From the NCBI RefSeq assembly GCF_022919215.1, contig NZ_CP095046.1, positions 620,001 through 684,000 on the forward strand: a stretch of DNA of 64,000 nucleotides, written 5' to 3'. Made by a program: the position numbers and the translations under genes. Below are positions 46,040-54,578 of this stretch, piece by piece. The notes beneath the pieces are model-generated. The model was not told the DNA's origin, ran no database searches, and saw only the letters and a list, made by a program, of their open reading frames with translations. Positions within the stretch are counted from its first letter, which is position 1; each line of letters begins with the position of its first letter. The stretch is from Hymenobacter cellulosilyticus (lineage in GTDB: Bacteria > Bacteroidota > Bacteroidia > Cytophagales > Hymenobacteraceae).

Positions 46040-46462
46040 ATGAAACTACTGCTGCTACTGCTTTGGTTGGCCCTGCTGGCTACTCAGGCCCAGGCACAAC
46101 GTCCTGCCCCACCCAAACCAGCACCTACCATTGGCCTGACTGATGACCCGCTGTATCACTGCTTTGGGTGTCGGTTTCCAGTGTATAAGGATGGCGGCGC
46201 AAAAGGTATGCTGAACAGCATCGGTAAAAACATGCGTTACCCCCATCACCTTACAACTGCGGGCCGGGTGTTGGTGGAGTATACTGTTGACACCACCGGC
46301 AAGGTGCGAAATGCAAGGATAAAGCAGGGCTTTCAGCCGGAGGCCGATTCTGCCGCCCTGCGGGCCGTGCGGGCCCTAGGAGACTTTGTACCGGCTATGA
46401 ATGAGCAAGGCCGACCTCTGACGGTGAAGCAGACCATACCGGTCTGGTTCAGTCCTAAATAG
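46040..46462 (+). CDS. Small exported TonB-C protein 5
   Basis: A 140-residue protein: signal peptide MKLLLLLLWLALLATQAQAQ and then little more than a TonB-C domain (KGMLNSIGKNMRYPHHL, GRVLVEYTVDTTGKVRNARI, PVWFSPK). It lacks the Cys module and any anchor, so it should be free in the periplasm. An unusual C-F-G-C motif lies near residue 38. It is 12 bases after protein 4 and ends the cluster. Confidence 0.8.
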   Translation: MKLLLLLLWLALLATQAQAQRPAPPKPAPTIGLTDDPLYHCFGCRFPVYKDGGAKGMLNSIGKNMRYPHHLTTAGRVLVEYTVDTTGKVRNARIKQGFQPEADSAALRAVRALGDFVPAMNEQGRPLTVKQTIPVWFSPK

Positions 46463-46564
46463 TCCCGGATGCAGTAACAGCAGGTCACATTACGCCGTTG
46501 GTTCCAGAAAAATTCGCACTTTACTACCCACATATTCCCACCGAACCCCATCCGCCGACGCTCT

Positions 46565-48121
46565 ATGATTTTCACGCCCAGCCCCATGCTTCTGAAGCTG
46601 CTCTACACCCGCGGCAGCCTGCACAACACGCCCGAGGGAGTAGCTTTCAGCATCAAGAACCGCCTCGACACGGTGCGCATCACCCGCATCGACGCCGTGC
46701 TCATTGATGGGCAGCGCCTGGGCGTAGAGCAGATTGCCCTGGACCTGGGCAACGGCGACGTGCGGCCCGCCACGGTGTTCAACGCCGACTCGGCCGGCTT
46801 TGAGTTGCCCGTGGGCCAGGCCGCCACGTTTCATTTGGCCACCGACAAGCTCCCCGAAGGCATTCATAAGGTGTGCGTGCAGTTTGCCGCCGACCCGTTT
46901 GGCAACCTGAGCGTGGAAGTGGAAGACGCTATTGTGAACCTGCCCAGCCACCGCAACAAGATTCCGCGCCAGGACCAGGACGACTACTCCGAGGCCGCCA
47001 TTCAGGCCCGGCAGCGCTTTGCCGAGGAGTTTACGGGTCAGGAGTTTAAGCACCTGAAGCACTACTCCTTCGACGCCCACGACCTGCAGGGCAACTGTGA
47101 GCATTTCACCGGTGTGGCCCAGATTCCGGTGGGGCTGGCCGGGCCGCTGGTGGTAAACGGGGAGCACGCCCAGGGCGAGTTTCTGATTCCGATGGCCACC
47201 ACCGAGGGCACCCTGGTGGCCAGCTACAACCGCGGTATTCAGGTGCTCAACCTCTGCGGGGGCGTCAAGTGCACCGTCGTCGGCGACGCCATGCAGCGGG
47301 CCCCGGTCTTCGTATTCGACGATGCCCGCGGGGCCCGGGACTTCGGCCGCTGGGTAGAGGAAGAAATCGACAAGATCCGGCCCGAGGCCGAAAGCACCTC
47401 CCGCGTGGCCAAGCTCCAGTACATCGACACCTACCTGAGCAATAAGTTCGCCTTCCTGCGCTTCAACTACAGCACCGGCGACGCGGCCGGGCAGAACATG
47501 GTAGGCCGGGCCACATTTGCCGCCTGCTCCTGGATTCTGGAAAACTACAAGGGCGCCCCGATTCGCCACTTCTACCTTGAATCGAACTTCGCCACCGATA
47601 AGAAAGCCTCCCAGATCAACGTGATGCGCACCCGCGGCAAGCGCGTAGTGGCCGAGGCCGTCATCAAGCGCGACGTGCTGCAGCAGCGCATGCGCGTGAC
47701 GCCCGAGCAGCTGGCCTACCACGGGCAGGTAAGCAACGTGGGGGCCTTTCTATCAGGAGCCAACAACAACGGCGCCCACTCGGCCAATGGCATTACGGCC
47801 CTCTTCATTGCCACCGGGCAGGACGTGGCCAACGTGTCGGAATCTTCGGCGGGTGTGCTCTACTCAGAAGTAACCAAGGAAGGCGACCTGTACCTGAGCA
47901 TCACCATTCCGTCCCTGATTGTGGCCACCCACGGCGGCGGCACCGGCCTAGCCACCCAAAACGAGTGCCTGCGCATGCTGGGCTGCGTGGGCCGGGGCAC
48001 GGTCAATAAGTTTGCGGAAATCGTGGCCGGCGTGGTGCTGGCCGGAGAGCTCAGCCTGGGCTCAGCCATTTCCTCTTCCGACTGGGTCAGCAGCCACGAG
48101 CAGTACGGCCGCAACCGATAG
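46565..48121 (+). CDS. Hydroxymethylglutaryl-CoA reductase with extra N-terminal domain
   Basis: A 518-residue protein. Residues from about 135 to 518 are HMG-CoA reductase: IPVGLAGPLVVNG, MATTEGTLVASYNRG (catalytic Glu), GDAAGQNMVGRATF (the DAMGMNM-like NADPH/CoA region), GGGTGLATQNECLRMLGC, and the class I-like order. The first 120 residues (LHNTPEGVAFSIKNRLDTVR, LPEGIHKVCVQFAADPFGNL) form a separate beta-rich domain resembling the DUF6379/C-glycoside-deglycosidase beta-subunit fold, in my memory. The enzyme makes mevalonate for isoprenoids. A second ATG at 46586 is an equally plausible start. Confidence 0.88.
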   Translation: MIFTPSPMLLKLLYTRGSLHNTPEGVAFSIKNRLDTVRITRIDAVLIDGQRLGVEQIALDLGNGDVRPATVFNADSAGFELPVGQAATFHLATDKLPEGIHKVCVQFAADPFGNLSVEVEDAIVNLPSHRNKIPRQDQDDYSEAAIQARQRFAEEFTGQEFKHLKHYSFDAHDLQGNCEHFTGVAQIPVGLAGPLVVNGEHAQGEFLIPMATTEGTLVASYNRGIQVLNLCGGVKCTVVGDAMQRAPVFVFDDARGARDFGRWVEEEIDKIRPEAESTSRVAKLQYIDTYLSNKFAFLRFNYSTGDAAGQNMVGRATFAACSWILENYKGAPIRHFYLESNFATDKKASQINVMRTRGKRVVAEAVIKRDVLQQRMRVTPEQLAYHGQVSNVGAFLSGANNNGAHSANGITALFIATGQDVANVSESSAGVLYSEVTKEGDLYLSITIPSLIVATHGGGTGLATQNECLRMLGCVGRGTVNKFAEIVAGVVLAGELSLGSAISSSDWVSSHEQYGRNR

Positions 48122-48153
48122 GCACCCGGTTGGGCCCAGTTAAATTCAATTTT

Positions 48154-48241
48154 CGTCATGCTGAGCTTGTCGAAGCATCTCTATTGTCAAAGTATTTAGT
48201 TACTCCCACAGTAGAGATGTTTCGACAAGCTCAGCATGACG
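48154..48241. repeat. Stem-loop intergenic repeat, type 2 copy A
   Basis: An 88-base element with a 30-bp inverted repeat: CGTCATGCTGAGCTTGTCGA... on the left and its complement ending ...TCAGCATGACG on the right, with one mismatch and a 28-base loop. The starting GTCAT-GCTGAG and the GTCGAAGCATCTC block are related to type 1 (GTCATTGCGAG, CCGAAGCAATCC). It lies just after the HMG-CoA reductase gene. Confidence 0.88.
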
Positions 48242-48380
48242 TTCTTTTTTCAATTTACCCTTCTTACATCTTATAGTTAATATATTGAAAGCCAATCCGG
48301 CGGATACCCACCACCGCCTTCCTGCGGGACAGGCCGTGCGGCCAGAAACCGGTTCTTTACCAGCCACCTTATTGCCTGTT

Positions 48381-49952
48381 ATGAAAAGACTTATACTGTT
48401 TGGCTTCCTGAGTTTACCCAGCACGCTCCACGCCCAGTCGGCCCACCCCAACGTGCTGATCAGCGTGCAGAACTCGCCCAACGAAACCAGCATTGCCATC
48501 AACCCCAAGAACACCCAGCAGCTGATGGCCGGGGCCAATATCAACAACCAGTACACTTCCCAGGACGGCGGCCGCACCTGGACCTGGCGCACCCTGACCT
48601 CGCCCTACTCGGTGTGGGGCGACCCGGTCGTGGTGGTCGACACGACCGGGGCCTTCTACTATTTCCACCTCTCGAACCCCGGCAGCAATTCCGGGGAGTT
48701 TCCGTTTATCGACCGGCTGCTGGTGCAGCGCACACCCGCGGTGGGCACTCCCCTGGCCTACCGGAGCTATTTTGGCCTGAACCCGCCCAAGCAGCAGGAC
48801 AAGGAATGGGTAGCCGTGGACCCCAAAACCAACGCCTTATACGCCACCTGGACCGAGTTTGACTCCTACGGCAGCCTGAGCAGCCGCGACAGTACCCGGA
48901 TTATGTTCACTAAGTCCACCGACCAGGCCCAGACCTGGAGCCCGCCCCAGCGCATTGGCTTCTACGGCGGCGACGCGGTGGATGAGGACAATACGGTGGA
49001 AGGCGCCGTGCCGGCCGTGGGGCCCAACGGCGAAATCTACACGGCCTGGGCCGGCCCGCGGGGCATCGTGTTCAACCGCAGCCTGGATAAGGGCCTGACC
49101 TGGCTGCCCCGGGAAAAAACCATCGTGAGCCAGCCCGGCGGCTGGGACTACGCCGTACCGGGCATCTACCGCGCCAACGGCTTGCCCGTCACGGCCTGTG
49201 ACCTGAGCCCGGGGCCCTACCGCGGCAACCTGTACGTGAACTGGACCGACCAGCGCAACGGCCCCACCGATACCGATGTGTGGCTGGCCCGCAGCACCGA
49301 CGGCGGCCAAACCTGGAGTGCGCCCACTCGGGTAAACAACGACCCGGCCGGCCGCCACCAATTCTTTACCTGGATGACCGTGGACCAGAAAACTGGCTAC
49401 CTCTGGTTTGTTTTCTACGACCGGCGCAACTACACGGCCAGCCCTACCGATGTGCGCACCGACGTGTACGCGGCCCGCAGCACCGACGGCGGCTTGACCT
49501 TCCAGAACTTTCGCCTCAGCCAGAGCCCGTTTTTGCCCAACGAAAACGCGTTTTTTGGCGACTATACCAACATTACGGCCTACAACAACGTGGTGCGCCC
49601 CGTCTGGACGCGCATGGACAACACCCAGCCCAGCGTCTGGACGGCCCTGATTGACGTAACGGTGCTGGGTAGCAAAGGCCCCGGCAGCCTGCCCGACCTG
49701 ACCCTGCAAACCTATCCTAATCCGGCCGGCAAGGTGCTCCACCTGGCTCTGGAACTGCCCGCCCCCACCCTTACCCAGGTCGACCTGCGCACGCCCACCG
49801 GCCAGTTGGTGCGCACGGCCCTGCGCCAGAGCCTCGGCGCCGGCCACCAGCAGCTCACCATTCCGGTTCACGACCTGGCCGCGGGCATCTACCTGCTCGA
49901 TGTGAAAGTGGGCACTACCAGTCTACACCGCCGCGTGACGGTACTGCACTAA
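48381..49952 (+). CDS. Secreted BNR-repeat (sialidase-like) protein with T9SS sorting domain
   Basis: A 523-residue protein. MKRLILFGFLSLPSTLHAQS is the signal peptide. A six-bladed propeller region carries Asp-box repeats (SQDGGRTWTW, STDQAQTWS, SLDKGLTW, STDGGQTW, STDGGLTF). The C-terminal 80 residues (LQTYPNPAGKVLHLALELPA) are a T9SS sorting domain. It may cleave or bind glycans, but sialidase catalytic residues are not evident to me. The chosen ATG at 48381 replaces a longer, non-signal start. Confidence 0.88.
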   Translation: MKRLILFGFLSLPSTLHAQSAHPNVLISVQNSPNETSIAINPKNTQQLMAGANINNQYTSQDGGRTWTWRTLTSPYSVWGDPVVVVDTTGAFYYFHLSNPGSNSGEFPFIDRLLVQRTPAVGTPLAYRSYFGLNPPKQQDKEWVAVDPKTNALYATWTEFDSYGSLSSRDSTRIMFTKSTDQAQTWSPPQRIGFYGGDAVDEDNTVEGAVPAVGPNGEIYTAWAGPRGIVFNRSLDKGLTWLPREKTIVSQPGGWDYAVPGIYRANGLPVTACDLSPGPYRGNLYVNWTDQRNGPTDTDVWLARSTDGGQTWSAPTRVNNDPAGRHQFFTWMTVDQKTGYLWFVFYDRRNYTASPTDVRTDVYAARSTDGGLTFQNFRLSQSPFLPNENAFFGDYTNITAYNNVVRPVWTRMDNTQPSVWTALIDVTVLGSKGPGSLPDLTLQTYPNPAGKVLHLALELPAPTLTQVDLRTPTGQLVRTALRQSLGAGHQQLTIPVHDLAAGIYLLDVKVGTTSLHRRVTVLH

Positions 49953-49957
49953 AACAC

Positions 49958-49987
49958 AAAAGGGCCGCTGAAACCAGCGGCCCTTTT
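49958..49987. terminator. Bidirectional terminator
   Basis: AAAAGGGCCGCTG, a loop of four bases, CAGCGGCCCTTTT: a 13-bp perfect stem between the BNR gene and the convergent lipoprotein gene. Confidence 0.9.
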
Positions 49988-50006
49988 CTTTGGCGTACAC
50001 ACCGGC

Positions 50007-50534
50007 TTAAAGCGGGTCGGCAGTTACTTTGAACTTGGAATCAGCGCGCACGGTGATTTCGCGGGCAATAGAGCGGTTAACCGTAGCCTCGGTGTAAAGC
50101 GTGTAGCTGGGTGCTTTGATGTACTTATCGAGCTTGGTGCCGCTGGATGTCAAGTCGATGCTGGATACGCCTTTAGGCACGGCATCCAGGTAAGCCAGGG
50201 GCACGATGTCGTTCTGGTCGGTGCCAATCGAGATTTTGATTTTGCTCAGAAAGTCGAAGTTCTCAGCCTGGGGGTCAGTGATGGTGAGCGAGAGTTTGCT
50301 CAACGACACGTCTTTTACCAGGTCGGCGCTGGTGTTATTGTTCTTGAACGTCTCGTTGGAATTCACGGATACGGGCACCGGCAGCACCACGGGCGTAGCA
50401 ATGAAGGCCGCGCTGGCTGGCACCTTGATGTTCTGCGAAGTCGAAATTTCAAAGGTCAGCAGCTGCTTGATTTTTTTGCAGCTCATAAAGCCCAGCAGCA
50501 GAAACAGCGGGGCCAGAAGAAGGACTTTTTTCAT
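50007..50534 (-). CDS. Putative lipoprotein of unknown function
   Basis: A 175-residue protein. MKKVLLLAPLFLLLGFMSCK is a lipoprotein signal with the Cys near residue 19. The mature part is beta-rich (LSLTITDPQAENFDFLSKIK, SYTLYTEATVNRSIAREITV) and ends with KFKVTADPL. No family recognised. An ATG three codons upstream (50543) also exists. Confidence 0.7.
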   Translation of the reverse strand: MKKVLLLAPLFLLLGFMSCKKIKQLLTFEISTSQNIKVPASAAFIATPVVLPVPVSVNSNETFKNNNTSADLVKDVSLSKLSLTITDPQAENFDFLSKIKISIGTDQNDIVPLAYLDAVPKGVSSIDLTSSGTKLDKYIKAPSYTLYTEATVNRSIAREITVRADSKFKVTADPL

Positions 50535-50654
50535 GCTAGTCATTTATTGCAGTGAAAGTTGGAGGGGGAATAGAAACCGCCTAACGCCCTCTGCACTGAT
50601 TTAGTGCCGGCGGCGCCAGAAGATAAATATAGCACTTTTCCGGCTTTTCCGCCG

Positions 50655-51863
50655 CTAGTCCATCATGTCGGCCGAGCGGGGCGGCTCGTGCTTGAAGTCC
50701 GGATTCCAGCTCATCGGGTACTTCTCATCCAGGTACGGCAAGGCAGCCTCCGTCAGGTATAAGGGCCGGAACGTGTCGACCATAACGGCCAGCTCGTGGG
50801 TTTCCTTTTTGCCGATGCTGGCCTCTACCGTGCCCGGGTGCGGGCCGTGCGGAATCCCGCTGGGATGCACCGTAAACGAGGCCAGGTCAATGCCCTTGCG
50901 CGACATGAAGTTGCCGGCCACGTAGTACAGCACCTCGTCGGAGTCCACGTTGGAGTGGTTGTAGGGCGCCGGGATGCTGTCGGGGTGGTAGTCGAACAGG
51001 CGGGGCACGAACGAGCAGATCACGAAGTTGTGCGCCTCGAAGGTCTGGTGCACGGGTGGCGGCTGGTGGATGCGGCCCGTTATCGGCTCAAAGTCGTGGA
51101 TACTGAAGGCGTAGGGATAGAAATACCCATCCCAACCGACCACATCAAACGGCGAGTGACCATAGGTGAGCTGGTGCAGGTAGCCCTCCTTCTTGATCTT
51201 GACCAGGTAGTCGCCCGATTCGCGCACATCGCCGGTGATCAGCTCGTGGGGCGGGCGGATATCCCGCTCGCAGTAGGGCGAGTGTTCCAGCAGTTGCCCG
51301 AAGTGGTTGCGGTAGCGCCGGCAGGTTTCCACGGGGCTGAACGACTCGATAATGAGCAACCGCACCAGACCCTCGTCGAAGTGGAGCTGGTGAATGATGG
51401 TGCGCGGAATCACAACGTAGTCGCCGGGCTCGAAGCGCACGATGCCCAGCTGGCTCCACAGCTCCCCGCTGCCCTCGTGCACGAAAATCACCTCATCGGC
51501 TAAGGCATTCTTATAGTAATAGTCCATGCGCCGCTCCGTCGGGTTGCAGATGCTCATGGTCACGTCGGCGTTGCCGATCAGCGTTTGGCGGGCCTGCAGG
51601 TAGTCGCCGCCGGTGGTCGTCTGGCCCAGGGTGCGCAAATGGCTGGGCTCCAGGGGCCGGTCTTTTAGCAGCTTGGGCGCGTAGGGCACCGGCTCGCCTA
51701 CTTTTTTTATCTGGGTGGGCGGGTGAATGTGGTAGAGCAACGACGACACGCCGTGAAAGCCCAGCGTGCCCACGAGCTGCTCGGAGTAAAGCGTGCCGTC
51801 GGGCTGGCGAAACTGGGTGTGGCGCTTGTGCGGAATCTGCCCAATACGATGGTAGTAAGCCAT
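50655..51863 (-). CDS. hmgA: Homogentisate 1,2-dioxygenase
   Basis: Opens the homogentisate ring to maleylacetoacetate in tyrosine/phenylalanine breakdown. The 402-residue protein starts MAYYHRIGQIPHKRHTQFR and has the cupin sequence with YNHSNVDSDEVLYYVAGNF (a His and the Glu ligand) and HPSGIPHGPHPG (His ligand). The length is close to the bacterial family form, slightly shorter than the human enzyme. Its neighbours are not other tyrosine catabolism genes. Confidence 0.88.
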   Translation of the reverse strand: MAYYHRIGQIPHKRHTQFRQPDGTLYSEQLVGTLGFHGVSSLLYHIHPPTQIKKVGEPVPYAPKLLKDRPLEPSHLRTLGQTTTGGDYLQARQTLIGNADVTMSICNPTERRMDYYYKNALADEVIFVHEGSGELWSQLGIVRFEPGDYVVIPRTIIHQLHFDEGLVRLLIIESFSPVETCRRYRNHFGQLLEHSPYCERDIRPPHELITGDVRESGDYLVKIKKEGYLHQLTYGHSPFDVVGWDGYFYPYAFSIHDFEPITGRIHQPPPVHQTFEAHNFVICSFVPRLFDYHPDSIPAPYNHSNVDSDEVLYYVAGNFMSRKGIDLASFTVHPSGIPHGPHPGTVEASIGKKETHELAVMVDTFRPLYLTEAALPYLDEKYPMSWNPDFKHEPPRSADMMD

Positions 51864-52019
51864 ACAAAACGAATTTTCGGGTGGGAAATCGGGTGGATTT
51901 GGGTTGGTGAAGGTAAGCAGGCTAGCCCAGACCCGCCACACCTGTAGTTGGGCGGAGGCGTTGGTAGCGGTAAGACTGGCTGCTGGTAATACGAACAGAA
52001 AACACTTATTTTAAGCCTG

Positions 52020-52604
52020 ATGAGAAAAAAATTTATCCTCGCGATTCTGCTGTTTGGTAGCGGCTGCAAAGCGTTTGACCCCGCTCTGCTCAACCCTACG
52101 GCCGAAACCCTGCCTACCCGCCTGCCTACGCTTACGCCCGAGGTGCAGAGTGAGCGTATCCTACTATCCTTCAGCCCGATGGCCGTACCCAACGACGTGC
52201 GCACCCTGTTTGAGCGCGAAGTACGCGAGGTGCTCAGTGAGCCGTATGGCAAGTCGCGGGGCTTTCTGGTGCTGCACACGCGCCGGGTGAGTGCCCGGCC
52301 TGGCCTGGGTTTCACTTTTGCCTCGGTCCTGACGGCGGGCAGCCTCAACCTGCTGGGTTTCCCCTGGGCCCGCTACCGCTACGTGGTAGACGTGCAGCTC
52401 GACGTGCTCAACCAGCGCCGGGAGTTGATTGGCTCGTATCGGGGCACGGGGCAGGCGCGCGCTACGGCCGGTTTGTACAGCCGCACCAATTTCAGCCAGC
52501 CCGACCGGGTGTTATATTTGCAGTGCGTCCGGCAAGGCCTCGACCAGATTATTCCGCAGCTGCGCCCCGAAACAGCGCGCCTGCAAGCCGCGCTGGCACT
52601 ATAA
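52020..52604 (+). CDS. Putative lipoprotein of unknown function
   Basis: A 194-residue protein. MRKKFILAILLFGSGCKAFD has the lipobox GSGC (Cys16). The mature part has LSEPYGKSRGFLVLHTRRVS and GFTFASVLTAGSLNLLGFPW, a hydrophobic stretch that may be a membrane-associated hairpin, then RYRYVVDVQLDVLNQRRELI. Not recognised. It runs divergently from homogentisate dioxygenase. Confidence 0.72.
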   Translation: MRKKFILAILLFGSGCKAFDPALLNPTAETLPTRLPTLTPEVQSERILLSFSPMAVPNDVRTLFEREVREVLSEPYGKSRGFLVLHTRRVSARPGLGFTFASVLTAGSLNLLGFPWARYRYVVDVQLDVLNQRRELIGSYRGTGQARATAGLYSRTNFSQPDRVLYLQCVRQGLDQIIPQLRPETARLQAALAL

Positions 52605-52734
52605 ATGAGTGCGGGGTGTTGGCGGAGGCCGGTTATCCTGATTGTAGCTGTTTCTGACAGCTACGCGGCGCGTGCGTAACTTGCGCCTGACTTTATAACC
52701 CGGCCGCCCGCGGCTTCACCTTTACTTTTTTCTC

Positions 52735-53766
52735 GTGTCCTTATTCTCTTCGCTACCCAAAGCCTTTTCGTTTCTGCTTCTGGCCGGCACGCTGCTGTCC
52801 TGGAACGGCAAGTCGCCGGTGAGCACCGCGCCGGTACGAGCCCGCACGTTTGCCTTCGAGTACACGGCTACGGTTAAGGATTTGCCGGCTCAGGCCAAGG
52901 AAACTGACCTCTGGATTCCGGTACCCCACTCCGACAAATCCCAGGACATCAACAACTTGGTTATCAGCTCACCCTACCCCTACGAGCTGCTCGACGCGGC
53001 CCACGGCAACAAGGTGCTGCACCTGCGCGTGCTCAACCCCGAGCCGACCAGCTTCTCGGTTAGCATGAAGTTCGATGCCACCCGGCGCGAGCACAAAAAC
53101 CCGGTGCTGGTGCCCGAGGCCGGTGGCAAGAAGGAAAAGGAAGCGGCCGACCCCGACATGCAGCGTTGGCTGCAGGCCGACCAGCTCGTGCCCCTCGACG
53201 ACAAAATCCGCCTCTGGGCCCAGGAAGTAGTAGCCAAAGCCAAGGCCAAAACCGACCTGGAAAAGGCCCAGGCCATTTATAACCACGTGGTCAGCACCGT
53301 TAAGTACGACAAGACCGGGCAGGGCTGGGGCCGCGGCGACATCTACTACGCCTGCGACGCCCGCCGCGGCAACTGCACCGATTTCCACGCCGTGTTTATC
53401 GGCTACTGCCGCGCCGTAGGTATTCCGGCCCGCTTCAGCATCGGCTTCCCCTTGCCCACCGAGCGGGGCGAGGGCGAAGTAAAAGGCTACCACTGCTGGG
53501 CTGAGTTTTACACCAAAGCCACCGGCTGGGTGCCCGTCGATGCCTCCGAGGCAGCCAAGGACCCGTCGCGCCGCAACTACTTCTTCGGGGCTCACGACGA
53601 AAACCGCGTTGAGTTTACCCGGGGCCGCGACCTGACGCTGGCTCCGCGCCAGCAGGGCCAGACGCTCAACTACTTCATCTATCCCTACGCTGAAGTCGAC
53701 GGCAAGCCCTTCACGTCCATTGACAAGCAGTTTCGCTACCACGACGTCGCCCGGGCCGCCAAATAA
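52735..53766 (+). CDS. Exported transglutaminase-like protein
   Basis: A 343-residue protein with a GTG start at 52735 and signal peptide LPKAFSFLLLAGTLLSWNG. The N-terminal beta domain (TFAFEYTATVKDLPAQAKET, DLWIPVPHSDKSQDI) is followed by the transglutaminase core: Cys in ARRGNCTDFHAVFIGYCRAV, His in GYHCWAEFYT and Asp in GWVPVDASEA. The triad is complete. It is unrelated in detail to the transglutaminase at 21712. Confidence 0.88.
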   Translation: MSLFSSLPKAFSFLLLAGTLLSWNGKSPVSTAPVRARTFAFEYTATVKDLPAQAKETDLWIPVPHSDKSQDINNLVISSPYPYELLDAAHGNKVLHLRVLNPEPTSFSVSMKFDATRREHKNPVLVPEAGGKKEKEAADPDMQRWLQADQLVPLDDKIRLWAQEVVAKAKAKTDLEKAQAIYNHVVSTVKYDKTGQGWGRGDIYYACDARRGNCTDFHAVFIGYCRAVGIPARFSIGFPLPTERGEGEVKGYHCWAEFYTKATGWVPVDASEAAKDPSRRNYFFGAHDENRVEFTRGRDLTLAPRQQGQTLNYFIYPYAEVDGKPFTSIDKQFRYHDVARAAK

Positions 53767-53918
53767 CGCTCCTGTCGCTACCGCACGAAACCGGGCTATT
53801 TCCTCCAAAACTGGAAGGGAATAATCCGGTTTTTATTTGCGCGCTATGCAAAAACACCGGCAACCGTGACAGTACGGGCAGAAGCCGGCAGCCGAAAAAC
53901 AAGCCCCCATATATACAA

Positions 53919-53954
53919 CACCGCCTCCTGGTCAGAAGCGACCAGGAGGCGGTG
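53919..53954 (-). terminator. Strong hairpin after the small Cys protein gene
   Basis: CACCGCCTCCTGGTC, loop AGAAGC, GACCAGGAGGCGGTG: a perfect 15-bp stem. On the minus strand it follows the gene at 54006 and is trailed only by a weak T-rich stretch. Confidence 0.75.
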
Positions 53955-54005
53955 AGCAGGAGCTACTAGCACGGAGCGGCGCAGATTGCACGGCCCAGGA
54001 AGCCA

Positions 54006-54293
54006 TTAGTTACAGCCGCTGCAGGAAAACTCAGGATCATCTACTCCGCCAGTAAGGGTATACGTTACCTCGTTGGTAGGGAAGGTGAAATTGTCACTGG
54101 AGTCGTGGTTTGGTCCGGTCTGTACATAGGCGCGGGCCCAGCAGGAAGTACCATTCGGAATGTTAACGGTACTTGTATCGATGCTAACCGACTGGCCATA
54201 CTGAATTACAGCAGTCCGGTTGGACTGGCCACCGTTCCACTGAATGGAAAAGCTGCTGTCAGCAACGCAATTGTTGACGAATACAACGATCAT
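54006..54293 (-). CDS. Small beta-rich cysteine-containing protein
   Basis: A 95-residue protein without a signal peptide. It reads as a single beta-sandwich: VNNCVADSSFSIQWNGGQSN, SVSIDTSTVNIPNGTSCWAR, TGPNHDSSDNFTFPTNEVTY and an end FSCSGCN. Three Cys near the C-terminus and one near the N-terminus could bind metal or pair. I have a vague memory of similar proteins with TSCWARAYVxxGPNHDSxDNFT in bacteria and fungi, but no function. The surroundings are AT-richer than the window. Confidence 0.6.
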   Translation of the reverse strand: MIVVFVNNCVADSSFSIQWNGGQSNRTAVIQYGQSVSIDTSTVNIPNGTSCWARAYVQTGPNHDSSDNFTFPTNEVTYTLTGGVDDPEFSCSGCN

Positions 54294-54508
54294 AAAAAGG
54301 AAATATCAGGGAGTAGCTGCGCAAATCGTGTCGCCGCTTTACACGCTCATCTTGACCCAGCAAGTATGATGCGAAACGCACTATAATTCGGATTGGCAAG
54401 ATCACAAAGGTCGACTAAGTGTACTAGACGGTTTGAAGTACAAATACCTGATTATTAAAAACAGGTGTTTGTACGTGGCCGAGCGAAAGACATACCACCT
54501 ATGTCGGC

Positions 54509-54562
54509 GTTAACAAAGAGCCCCGAACTTCCAGCAGGAAATCCGGGGGCTCTTTGTTAACG
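54509..54562 (-). terminator. Terminator of the S41 peptidase gene
   Basis: CGTTAACAAAGAGCCCC and GGGGCTCTTTGTTAACG pair over 17 bp around a loop of about 20 bases, just past the S41 stop at 54579. Confidence 0.8.
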
Positions 54563-54578
54563 GAGATATTCGTCAAGC

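Noticed and set aside
46490..47722. 410-codon frame opposite HMG-CoA reductase
   Set aside because: Antisense shadow; the plus strand has all reductase motifs.
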